Shown one piece after another: positions 1 through 5,181 of a stretch of DNA of 5,609 nucleotides. The position numbers were made by a program, and so were the translations under genes. The notes under the pieces were generated by a model that was not told the DNA's origin, did no database searches, and saw only the letters and a list, made by a program, of their open reading frames with translations. The DNA is from Treponema sp. GTDB taxonomy: Bacteria > Spirochaetota > Spirochaetia > Treponematales > Breznakiellaceae. Location of the stretch: positions 1 to 5,609 of the forward strand of contig WQZT01000114.1 in assembly GCA_009780595.1 (NCBI GenBank), given 5' to 3'. Position 1 is the stretch's first letter; each line of letters starts with the position of its first letter.

Positions 1-1035
1 GAAGTTGTCGAGCAGGCGCTTGTCGTTTTGGAAAAAGTCGCCACGCGTTTTGGGCCCACGTTTTCGCATAAATCCGCCCTTGCCGGCGGTTCCCCCATCG
101 ACGCCCTGGGCCCGCCCCGCCCGGATGAAACGCTGGAACTGTGCCGCTCCTCCGACGCGGTGCTGCTGGGCGCGCTGGGCGGCTGGAAGTGGGACACGCT
201 CCCCGGCGAGCAGCGGCCCGAGCGCGGGCTTTTGCGCCTGCGGGAAGAGCTCGCGCTTTTTGCCAACCTTCGCCCCGCGATGCTCTTTGCCGAACTTGCC
301 GACGCTTGCCCGCTGCGAGCCGATCTTGTCGCGGGCGGGATTGACCTTGTGGTTGTGCGCGAGCTTACCGGCGGGATTTACTTTGGCGAGCGCGGTTTTC
401 GCGACACGCCGTTGGGACGCGCCGCCTTTGACATCGAACAGTACTCCGAAGGTGAGGTTCGCCGAATCGCCGAAACAGCGTTTGCGCTTGCGATGAAGCG
501 CCGCAAGCGTGTTACCAGCGTTGACAAGGCGAACGTTCTTGAATCGTCGCGCTTATGGCGCAAGGTTGTTACGGAAACGGCAAAGAATTATCCCGAAGTT
601 GCGCTCAGCCACCTGTACGTTGACAACGCGGCGATGCAGTTGGTTTCGTCTCCCAGCCAATTTGATATTATCCTTACGAACAATATTTTTGGGGACATTC
701 TTTCCGATGAAGCCAGCGTCATAACCGGCTCGATTGGAATGCTGCCGTCTGCCAGCCTTGCGCGCGGGGATTTCGGCATGTACGAGCCGATTCACGGCTC
801 CGCGCCGGACATTGCCGGGCAGGACAAGGCAAACCCGATGGCAACAATCCTTTCACTCGCGATGATGCTGCGCTGCACCTTCTCGCTGCTGGAGGAAGCC
901 GCCGCCGTGGAAGCCGCCGTGCAAAGCGTTTTGCGCAAAGGCTTTCGCACCGCGGACATTTACCGCAGCGGCGAAGGCAAAACGCTTGTCGGCACGAAAG
1001 AGACCGGGCGGCTTATCGCGGCGGAGATTGGCTAA
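1..1035 (+). CDS. leuB: 3-isopropylmalate dehydrogenase, 5' end missing
   Basis: This cytoplasmic enzyme oxidatively decarboxylates 3-isopropylmalate to 2-oxoisocaproate with NAD+, the third step of leucine synthesis. The frame is open from base 1 and begins EVVEQALVVLEKV, which follows the family's N-terminal GDGIGPE motif, so roughly 13-16 residues and the start codon lie upstream; the TTG at 28 is internal. Family landmarks appear in order: the substrate-binding block ERGLLRLREELALFANLRP (about 220-285), VRELTGGIYFGE (about 355-390) with the conserved Tyr, SVDKANVLESSRLW (about 520-555) with the catalytic Lys, YVDNAAMQLV (about 615-645) with a metal-binding Asp, NNIFGDILSDEAS (about 680-718) and the cofactor-side EPIHGSAPDIAG (about 784-820). 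The 344 codons seen fit the usual 350-363. The VRELTGGIYFGE block separates LeuB from isocitrate and tartrate dehydrogenases. It is GC-rich and ends in a TAA inside a hairpin. Neighbouring leu genes, if any, are outside the window. Confidence 0.97.
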   Translation, partial: EVVEQALVVLEKVATRFGPTFSHKSALAGGSPIDALGPPRPDETLELCRSSDAVLLGALGGWKWDTLPGEQRPERGLLRLREELALFANLRPAMLFAELADACPLRADLVAGGIDLVVVRELTGGIYFGERGFRDTPLGRAAFDIEQYSEGEVRRIAETAFALAMKRRKRVTSVDKANVLESSRLWRKVVTETAKNYPEVALSHLYVDNAAMQLVSSPSQFDIILTNNIFGDILSDEASVITGSIGMLPSASLARGDFGMYEPIHGSAPDIAGQDKANPMATILSLAMMLRCTFSLLEEAAAVEAAVQSVLRKGFRTADIYRSGEGKTLVGTKETGRLIAAEIG

Positions 1036-1055
1036 TTCGCCTTTGGCGAATTAGC
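1031..1055 (+). terminator. Perfect 11-bp hairpin over the leuB stop codon
   Basis: Arms GCTAATTCGCC (1031-1041) and GGCGAATTAGC (1045-1055) are exact reverse complements around a TTT loop. The leuB TAA (1033-1035) lies in the left arm. The bases after the right arm (gcttgcctctc) contain no T run, so this is not a standard intrinsic terminator. It could be a 3'-end stabiliser, a bidirectional or Rho-assisted termination site, or a copy of a small palindromic repeat. The structure is certain from the sequence; the terminator role is inferred. Confidence 0.45.
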
Positions 1056-1083
1056 GCTTGCCTCTCATCAGCAGGAGGGATTT

Positions 1084-1767
1084 ATGAAACGGATGATTAT
1101 TTTTGTTTGCGCAACAATTTTTTTGACATCGAATATTATAGCGGAAACGCACGATGTTTCAAACACGATGTATGTAATTGCATCGCCAAGCTTGCGGGTA
1201 AGAAATTCGCCGGGCATTGATGCTGAAGTAATAGGAAGATTGCCATTCTTGACAGAAGTCAATGTTATAAGAGAAGGCGACTATGATTTTGTTGATTCGA
1301 TTGCCAAGTGGGTCTATATTGACAAGCCAATAGAGGGCTGGATATTTTCCAGCTACTTGACAGCGGTCAACATTGGAGAAAACATCAAGCTTCGTGAAGG
1401 CAATAATGATCGCGAGCAGTTTTTTGGGACATGGGTTTATAGTCGGACTTCTCGTGGCGAAACATGGGTCGATACACTTACGATTTCCGAATCACATATT
1501 ATTGATGGGCAAGAATCCTTCATAGGAGGGGATACACAGGCAGACTATTCTGAATATTATGGTCTTACAATAATTGGCTGGACTCCAATTCATAACACAG
1601 ACAAAGCAACGATGGAACAATTTCCCAATGGTTATTTAGTTATCTATACCTGGGATTCCATAGCTAAATTTAAGACAATTTTTCTGTCCAAAGACGGCAA
1701 GAGCCTGTTCCTTGGGAGAATAGATGACGATGGCAAGCCTGTGGAATATATAAGGCAGCAGCTGTAA
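1084..1767 (+). CDS. Secreted SH3-like (SH3b) domain protein
   Basis: This 227-residue protein is probably exported. The start is well supported: AGGAGG at 1073-1078 lies 5 nt before the ATG. Residues 1-20 form a signal peptide (MKRM, then the hydrophobic IIFVCATIFLTSNIIA) with likely cleavage after Ala20. The only nearby Cys is at residue 9, inside the hydrophobic core, so there is no lipobox and a lipoprotein is unlikely. Residues about 29-94 look like a bacterial SH3 domain: SLRVRNSPGIDAEVIGRLP, then WVYI and GWIFSSYL, the usual RT-loop and closing strand. Residues about 110-222 are rich in beta-forming and aromatic residues (FFGTWVYSRTSRGETW) and recall a small lipocalin-like barrel, but that is only an impression. 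SH3b domains often bind peptidoglycan or cell-surface ligands; the role here is unknown. No promoter is evident in the 48 bp after leuB, so transcription may read through from leuB or start inside it. The gene is much more AT-rich than both neighbours, which suggests transfer. Confidence 0.85.
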   Translation: MKRMIIFVCATIFLTSNIIAETHDVSNTMYVIASPSLRVRNSPGIDAEVIGRLPFLTEVNVIREGDYDFVDSIAKWVYIDKPIEGWIFSSYLTAVNIGENIKLREGNNDREQFFGTWVYSRTSRGETWVDTLTISESHIIDGQESFIGGDTQADYSEYYGLTIIGWTPIHNTDKATMEQFPNGYLVIYTWDSIAKFKTIFLSKDGKSLFLGRIDDDGKPVEYIRQQL

Positions 1768-1850
1768 TTTTCCAGAGCGGAAGTAATGCCCAAGGCGACA
1801 ATAATGCAGGTGGGTAAACTAAAGAATTGCTGATTAGTCATTGCGCTACC

Positions 1851-1880
1851 TTGACAAACATAAATAACAACAATAATAAT
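1851..1880 (+). promoter_or_regulatory. Sigma-70-type promoter for the aminotransferase gene
   Basis: A perfect -35 box TTGACA (1851-1856) is followed after 18 bp by AATAAT (1875-1880), five of six matches to TATAAT. The overlapping TAATAA (1874-1879) would give a 17-bp spacer. The site sits in an AT-rich gap after the SH3 gene and predicts a 5' leader of about 35-40 nt before the GTG start. It indicates that the aminotransferase is transcribed separately from the upstream genes. Confidence 0.75.
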
Positions 1881-1910
1881 GCTAAATAGTTTGGTAAGGA
1901 TTATCTAATG

Positions 1911-1915
1911 AGGAG
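1911..1915 (+). promoter_or_regulatory. Shine-Dalgarno that selects the GTG start
   Basis: AGGAG lies 9 nt before GTG 1925 but 15 nt before the in-frame ATG at 1931. The spacing favours GTG as the initiation codon, adding two residues to the ATG-started form. Confidence 0.65.
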
Positions 1916-1924
1916 TTAATAGAA

Positions 1925-3103
1925 GTGTCGATGAAAAACAAAGTAGCCGATCGGATGAGTTTATTGCGGACAGAGTCTGCGTTCCAGATTTTGGCGCGCG
2001 CCAATGCGCTGGAGGCGCAGGGAAAGAGCGTTGTCCACCTGGAAATCGGGCAGCCGGATTTCAGAACCCCGCAGCATATCATTGAGGCGGCGTGCCAGGC
2101 GATGAACGAGGGCAAAACCGGCTATACTCCTACGCCGGGCATTCCCCACCTGCGCCAGGAAATCGCGCGGTACTGCCACACCTACAAAAATGTTGAGACC
2201 TGCGAGGAGGAAATTGTTGTCGTTCCCGGCGGCAAGCCCGTAATGTTTTACACGATGCTGATGCTGGTGCAGCCCGGAGACGAAGTTATTTACCCCAATC
2301 CCGGCTTTCCTATTTACGAGTCGCTCATCCGCTTTTGCGGCGCAAAGCCCGTGCCGATGCCGCTGCTTGAAAAAAACAACTTCAGCGTTGACTTGGAACA
2401 GCTCAAGCGGGATATAAACGATAAAACTAAACTCATCGTCATCAACAATCCCGGAAACCCCACGGGCGGCGTCATCCCCAAAGAGGACATCGCCGCCATC
2501 GCCGATATGATTCGCGGCAAGGGCATTTACGTGCTTTCTGACGAGATTTACGACCGCATTTACTTCAGTGAAAAACCGCTTTCCATTGCCGCGTTGCCGG
2601 GAATGAAGGATTGGACGATCATTCTTGACGGCTTTTCCAAATCCTACGCGATGACCGGCTGGCGTTTGGGCTATGGCGTGATGAACAAGGAACTGGCGGA
2701 GCATATGACGATGTTGATGGTGAACTCCGCCTCCTGCGCCGCCTCGATAACACAGTGGGCGGCTCTGCAAGCCCTCTCTGGCCCGCAGGATGCCGTTACG
2801 GAAATGGTGCAAGCGTTCCGCCAGCGGCGCGATTACCTTGTCGCCGCGCTCAACACCATCAGCGGCGTAAATTGCGCCCTGCCCGGCGGCGCGTTCTACG
2901 CGTTCCCCAACATTTCGTCATTCGGCATCCCGGCTGAAGAATTTGCCACACGCCTACTGGACGAAGCCGGAGTCGCCGCCGGGTGGGGAACAGCATTTGG
3001 CGGTTTCGGAGAAGGCTTTCTGCGCTTTTCCTACGCAAACTCACTTGAAAACCTGAGAATCGCAGTCGAGCGGATGGAAAAATTCTGCAAGGGATTACGG
3101 TAA
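1925..3103 (+). CDS. PLP-dependent class I/II aminotransferase (aspartate aminotransferase family)
   Basis: This 392-residue cytoplasmic transaminase has the usual length for fold-type I, class I/II enzymes. Visible residues: the N-terminal HLEIGQPDF (Gly42), the cofactor-loop PGGKPVMF region (101-108), NNPGNPTGG with Asn178 for the PLP ring, Asp206 and Tyr209 in SDEIYDRIYF, the Schiff-base Lys239 in GFSKSYAMTGWRLGYG with Arg247 for the phosphate, PGGAFYAFP (320-328), and Arg367 in FLRFSYA, equivalent to the Arg that binds the substrate alpha-carboxylate. Nothing needed for catalysis is missing. The sequence most resembles the aspB-like branch, but relatives use aspartate, aromatic amino acids, alanine or other substrates, so the amino donor cannot be fixed and no symbol is given. 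The GTG start is chosen for its Shine-Dalgarno spacing. It has its own promoter, so co-regulation with leuB, 0.9 kb upstream, is not indicated. It is GC-rich like leuB. Confidence 0.95.
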   Translation: MSMKNKVADRMSLLRTESAFQILARANALEAQGKSVVHLEIGQPDFRTPQHIIEAACQAMNEGKTGYTPTPGIPHLRQEIARYCHTYKNVETCEEEIVVVPGGKPVMFYTMLMLVQPGDEVIYPNPGFPIYESLIRFCGAKPVPMPLLEKNNFSVDLEQLKRDINDKTKLIVINNPGNPTGGVIPKEDIAAIADMIRGKGIYVLSDEIYDRIYFSEKPLSIAALPGMKDWTIILDGFSKSYAMTGWRLGYGVMNKELAEHMTMLMVNSASCAASITQWAALQALSGPQDAVTEMVQAFRQRRDYLVAALNTISGVNCALPGGAFYAFPNISSFGIPAEEFATRLLDEAGVAAGWGTAFGGFGEGFLRFSYANSLENLRIAVERMEKFCKGLR

Positions 3104-3115
3104 ACCGCGTTGTAC

Positions 3116-3154
3116 TAAACGGCGTTTGCGTTTGCCTTTTCTCTACGCCGTTTA
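3116..3154 (+). terminator. Inverted repeat after the aminotransferase gene
   Basis: TAAACGGCGT (3116-3125) pairs perfectly over 10 bp with ACGCCGTTTA (3145-3154) across a 19-nt pyrimidine-rich loop. It begins 12 bp after the aminotransferase stop and ends 8 bp before the next Shine-Dalgarno. No U-rich run follows the right arm, so intrinsic termination is doubtful. It could also be a structure in the leader of the next gene. Confidence 0.45.
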
Positions 3155-3162
3155 TTCAGACT

Positions 3163-3168
3163 GGAGGA
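3163..3168 (+). promoter_or_regulatory. Strong Shine-Dalgarno pointing to an ACG start
   Basis: GGAGGA is followed by TAGT and then ACG (3173-3175), exactly where a start codon should be. No ATG or GTG exists in this frame between the TAA at 3116-3118 and position 3224, and the TTG at 3224 has no Shine-Dalgarno of its own. Confidence 0.6.
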
Positions 3169-3172
3169 TAGT

Positions 3173-3832
3173 ACGAACAGGGAACAAGCGGAATACAGGG
3201 CTCTGTGCGATGCGCTTGCAGCCTTGTCGGAAAAATACTCGCTGCGAAAAACGGAACTGCGGGCAATCCTCGAACAAGCGGCAGTAGCGCGGCGCAATGC
3301 CCTGTCCGTCCTACTGGTGGCAAACCGGCTCACGCGGCATTTAACCGCCGGGCAGCGCCGAGCCGCCGGGATTGACTACAGCCTCAGCGACATACAAGCG
3401 CGGATAGCAGAGGCACAGCCGATTCCGGCGGCGGCGGTGCAGAACAGCGGGGAACAGGTGGAAGATGATCCCGATTATGCCGCGCTTGTGCCCGCGCCCG
3501 CCGATAACGTTAGCTTGCCTGAACTGAAGCGGCGCGAACTTGCAACACTGATGCTCATTGACAACGTTAAACAAAAACTCCTGCAGCTTGACATTCTGGA
3601 ACTGCGTTGCCGGGAACTGATGCTGTCGATAAACAAAGCTATGGAAGCTTTCACATACGAGTCAGCCGTCATACACCGGAAGATTTACCCCTTCGGCATT
3701 TTCAGCCGCCTGCACCGCAAGCTCCACCTCCTGTTTGGCGGCGCGTACTTTGCCCTCCGCGATTTGCAGGAGATTGCTGCCCTCGGCGCAATCACAGGCT
3801 GTATTTTAAAAATTGCCGATTCTCGTATATAA
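3173..3832 (+). CDS. Unrecognised helical protein, apparent ACG start
   Basis: I do not recognise this protein. If translation starts at ACG 3173 it has 219 residues; starting at TTG 3224 it has 202. The upstream start is preferred because of the ideal Shine-Dalgarno and because residues 2-17 (NREQAEYRALCDALAA) continue smoothly into the following helix. By eye, residues 1-60 are helical and charged, about 82-115 form a Pro/Ala-rich acidic linker, and 116-160 are a Leu-rich, coiled-coil-like helix (LLQLDILELRCRELMLSINKAME). Residues about 165-219 are basic, then moderately hydrophobic, and may form a membrane-associated or packing helix; there is no signal peptide. The TAA stop overlaps a TATAAT box upstream of the next unknown gene, 40 bp downstream, so the two may be a functional pair. 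No promoter of its own is obvious. ACG could mean weak, regulated initiation, a decaying gene, or a sequence error for ATG. Confidence 0.6.
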   Translation, partial: TNREQAEYRALCDALAALSEKYSLRKTELRAILEQAAVARRNALSVLLVANRLTRHLTAGQRRAAGIDYSLSDIQARIAEAQPIPAAAVQNSGEQVEDDPDYAALVPAPADNVSLPELKRRELATLMLIDNVKQKLLQLDILELRCRELMLSINKAMEAFTYESAVIHRKIYPFGIFSRLHRKLHLLFGGAYFALRDLQEIAALGAITGCILKIADSRI

Positions 3833-3856
3833 TCTTGTGTATAATAGTGTATAATA
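3828..3856 (+). promoter_or_regulatory. Triple -10 region with tandem 10-bp repeat
   Basis: TATAAT occurs exactly at 3828-3833, 3840-3845 and 3850-3855. The last two lie within two head-to-tail copies of GTGTATAATA (3837-3846 and 3847-3856), a spacing of about one helical turn. None has a good -35 at 16-18 bp, so promoter activity is plausible but may need an activator. The region ends 16 bp before the start codon of the 124-residue protein, giving a very short leader. Confidence 0.45.
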
Positions 3857-3872
3857 ATAACAAGGAATAACA

Positions 3873-4247
3873 ATGCAGGACAAGGAAATTGCACAGGCGC
3901 TGAAAGACAACGGTCCCATCCCCGCTGAAGAAATTCGGCGGCTTTTTGAAATGCTTTTGAAATGCAAGAGAGAAACCGAAAAAACCCGGCGGGAAACCGA
4001 AAAATACCAAGCGATGAAAGAAGTGATGGTGGCAGAACTTACCGGAAAGTACGCGTTGTACGAATCCCTTTTCGCGCGTATTTTTTCAGAGCGGGCGCAG
4101 GTGATAAAAAAGGACTTTGAAATTATTGATGCGGGAATCAAGCAGAACAACCGCGACCTCGTCAACGCCGGAGTATCCAGCCTTTCCACGATTGTGTGCG
4201 CCAGTCCCGTTCTGGACATGGAAAAACTCCGCCGAATGTTGGAATAA
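3873..4247 (+). CDS. Unrecognised small helical protein
   Basis: The product is 124 residues, with a good start: AAGGA at 3862-3866 lies 6 nt before the ATG. I cannot assign a family. It is soluble-looking and strongly charged, with no signal peptide or membrane segment. Residues 31-47 contain two RETEK units seven residues apart, encoded by GAAACCGAAAAA at 3972-3983 and 3993-4004; this heptad spacing suggests a short coiled coil and oligomerisation. The second half (about 65-120) looks like a compact helical domain: YALYESLFARIFSERAQVI, then FEIIDAGIKQNNRDLVNAG, then SPVLDMEKLRRMLE at the C terminus. A 168-residue antisense frame overlaps it (3806-4312) but has an unlikely Ser/Phe-rich composition and is taken as a shadow. 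It probably has its own promoter and lies between another unknown gene and hicAB. An adaptor or scaffold role is possible, without evidence. Confidence 0.75.
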   Translation: MQDKEIAQALKDNGPIPAEEIRRLFEMLLKCKRETEKTRRETEKYQAMKEVMVAELTGKYALYESLFARIFSERAQVIKKDFEIIDAGIKQNNRDLVNAGVSSLSTIVCASPVLDMEKLRRMLE

Positions 4248-4282
4248 ACCACGCAGAAAAATAGCAGGGAGCCAAAGCCTTC

Positions 4283-4309
4283 AATCGGGCAACCCGGAGA
4301 CGATTTTTT
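4283..4309 (+). terminator. Weak hairpin plus T-run before hicAB
   Basis: AATCG (4283-4287) can pair with CGATT (4301-4305), directly followed by further Ts up to 4309. Inside it, CGGG-CAA-CCCG offers a competing 4-bp stem (4286-4296). The position, about 35-60 bp after the stop of the 124-residue gene, is right for its terminator. The stem is short, so this is tentative. Confidence 0.3.
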
Positions 4310-4320
4310 CAAAAAAAGAC

Positions 4321-4349
4321 TTGACGTACGTATGTTTTATATGTATATT
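4321..4349 (+). promoter_or_regulatory. hicAB promoter, probably giving a leaderless mRNA
   Basis: TTGACG (4321-4326) and TATATT (4344-4349), each five of six matches to consensus, are separated by the optimal 17 bp. The -10 box ends only 5 nt before the hicA ATG (4355), so the expected start of transcription, about 7 nt beyond the -10, falls on or next to the A of ATG. No Shine-Dalgarno precedes that ATG. The spacer contains the perfect palindrome ACGTACGT (4324-4331), a candidate part of a HicB operator. Confidence 0.65.
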
Positions 4350-4354
4350 GTGTT

Positions 4355-4552
4355 ATGACGGCTAGAGAAGTTTTAAGGCTGCTCCGAAAAGACGGCTGGT
4401 ATCAAGTTGCCCAGCGCGGCTCTCACATTCAATTGAAGCACTCAAAAAAACTGGGCAAGGTGAGTGTAGCAAACCACAAGGGCGATATTCCAGCGGGTAC
4501 GTTACGCAGCATTCTTACCCAAGCCGGACTTATAGGACAGGAGACACAATGA
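4355..4552 (+). CDS. hicA: HicA family mRNA interferase toxin
   Basis: This 65-residue protein is full length for HicA, a small double-stranded-RNA-binding-like fold that cleaves mRNA and blocks translation until bound by HicB. The signature is clear: N-terminal MTAREVLRLLRKDGWYQV, then QRGSHIQLKH with the catalytic His at residue 24, then the basic strand GKVSVANHKGDIPAGTLRSI and the closing helix ILTQAGL. The start is fixed by the family N terminus, which begins right at the conserved helix; no alternative ATG fits. It overlaps hicB by 4 nt (ATGA at 4549-4552), so the two are translationally coupled. Unlike hicB it has no Shine-Dalgarno and probably sits at the very 5' end of its mRNA, which should lower or condition toxin synthesis. 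The active-site His is intact, so the toxin is probably functional. Confidence 0.95.
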   Translation: MTAREVLRLLRKDGWYQVAQRGSHIQLKHSKKLGKVSVANHKGDIPAGTLRSILTQAGLIGQETQ

Positions 4553-4944
4553 AAAAACTTACATACCTAGCTGTTTTCGAGAAAAGCCAAACAGGGTTTG
4601 GTGTCTATTTTCCCGATGTTCCCGGCTGCATCACCTGCGGAGATGATTTTGCTCACGCTTTGCGTATGGCGGAGGAAGTTCTCGGACTGCACCTTTATGG
4701 TATCGAAAAAGATAGCGAACCGCTTCCTGCATCTACTGGCAACATTCCCGAACTTTCAAGCGGCGATGTAGTAGTTGCTGTCTCTGTATTCCCTACTATG
4801 GTAAAGGACGAGATGGAAAACCGCAGAGTAAGAACCTCTGTTACTATACCGCAGTGGCTTAAAGCCGCCGCCGAAGCTGACGGGCTGAATTATTCACGCT
4901 TGCTGGAATCTGCAATAAAAGAACATCTGGGTATTGCCTCTTAG
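4549..4944 (+). CDS. hicB: HicB family antitoxin with DNA-binding tail
   Basis: This 131-residue antitoxin neutralises HicA and normally represses its own operon. The N-terminal half (residues 1 to about 80) is the degenerate RNase H-like HicB domain: YLAVFEKSQTGFGVYFPDVP, then GC at 26-27, GDDFAHALRMAEEVLGLHL and the acidic DSEPLP segment. The C-terminal 40 residues (RRVRTSVTIPQWLKAAAEAD through NYSRLLESAIKEHLGI) match a ribbon-helix-helix (CopG/Arc-type) DNA-binding domain: a beta strand followed by two helices. Its ATG overlaps the hicA stop and has AGGAG at 4539-4543, 5 nt upstream, a better ribosome site than hicA's. That asymmetry would favour antitoxin over toxin. The palindrome in the promoter spacer is a plausible target. 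It is the usual length for the RHH subtype. Confidence 0.95.
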   Translation: MKKLTYLAVFEKSQTGFGVYFPDVPGCITCGDDFAHALRMAEEVLGLHLYGIEKDSEPLPASTGNIPELSSGDVVVAVSVFPTMVKDEMENRRVRTSVTIPQWLKAAAEADGLNYSRLLESAIKEHLGIAS

Positions 4945-5063
4945 TGATTAGAATTCAAGAGAATTAAACCTAAACAGGGAGGCTGTACACAGCTTTATCA
5001 CCGCAGGGCAACCCATCTTTCACGACCATTGTGTTTTTTATTAGGCGTAGCCTTTGCGGTTTA

Positions 5064-5085
5064 ATACCGCGCGGCTTGCCGCGGT
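5064..5085. repeat. Palindromic repeat copy B
   Basis: ATACCGC (5064-5070) is followed by the palindromic core GCGGC-TT-GCCGC (5071-5082). The same ATACCGC plus GGCTTGCC layout recurs 84 bp downstream with different outer arm bases. Confidence 0.45.
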
Positions 5086-5095
5086 TCCTGCTGGG

Positions 5096-5119
5096 ATGCG
5101 GGGGATTTGTTCCCCACAT
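5096..5119. repeat. 10-bp hairpin with TTTG loop
   Basis: ATGCGGGGGA (5096-5105) pairs with TTCCCCACAT (5110-5119), with one C-A mismatch and one G-T wobble, around the loop TTTG. It lies between the two related palindromes. No T-run follows, so it is not a typical terminator. Confidence 0.45.
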
Positions 5120-5147
5120 GTGCAAAGATTTCAAGGTTGAATCTTCG

Positions 5148-5171
5148 ATACCGCAGGGCTTGCCCTAGCGG
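5148..5171. repeat. Palindromic repeat copy C
   Basis: ATACCGC (5148-5154) is followed by AGGGC-TT-GCCCT (5155-5166), a bulged A and GCGG (5168-5171), which pairs back to CCGC (5151-5154). It shares the ATACCGC and GGCTTGCC core with copy B, while the outer arm pairs differ in a compensating way (GC...GC against AG...CT). Confidence 0.45.
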
Positions 5172-5181
5172 ACTAAGATAG

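Noticed and set aside
28..30. TTG as the leuB start codon
   Set aside because: The frame is open to base 1 and the preceding residues (EVVEQALVV) are conserved LeuB sequence continuing from the GDGIGPE motif.
1908..1919. A three-codon ORF (ATG AGG AGT TAA) containing the aminotransferase Shine-Dalgarno, as a possible leader peptide
   Set aside because: It has no ribosome site of its own and no attenuator structure or run of regulatory codons. It arises simply from ATG preceding AGGAG.
1961..2812. A 283-codon minus-strand frame inside the aminotransferase gene
   Set aside because: It is antisense to a complete PLP enzyme with all catalytic residues, and its His/Arg-rich composition is typical of a GC-rich shadow frame.
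3806..4312. A 168-codon minus-strand frame opposite the 124-residue gene
   Set aside because: The + strand frame has a well-placed Shine-Dalgarno and a natural charged helical sequence. The antisense translation is Ser/Phe-rich and has no supporting start signals.
4303..4317. T6-C-A7 run as a terminator or cruciform
   Set aside because: The only stem is A-T pairing around a single base, which cannot form a stable hairpin. The T-run is better read with the AATCG/CGATT stem upstream.
5133..5150. GGTTGAATCTTCGATACC as a possible tRNA T-arm
   Set aside because: It lacks the GGTTC core, and no acceptor, D or anticodon arms can be folded around it.
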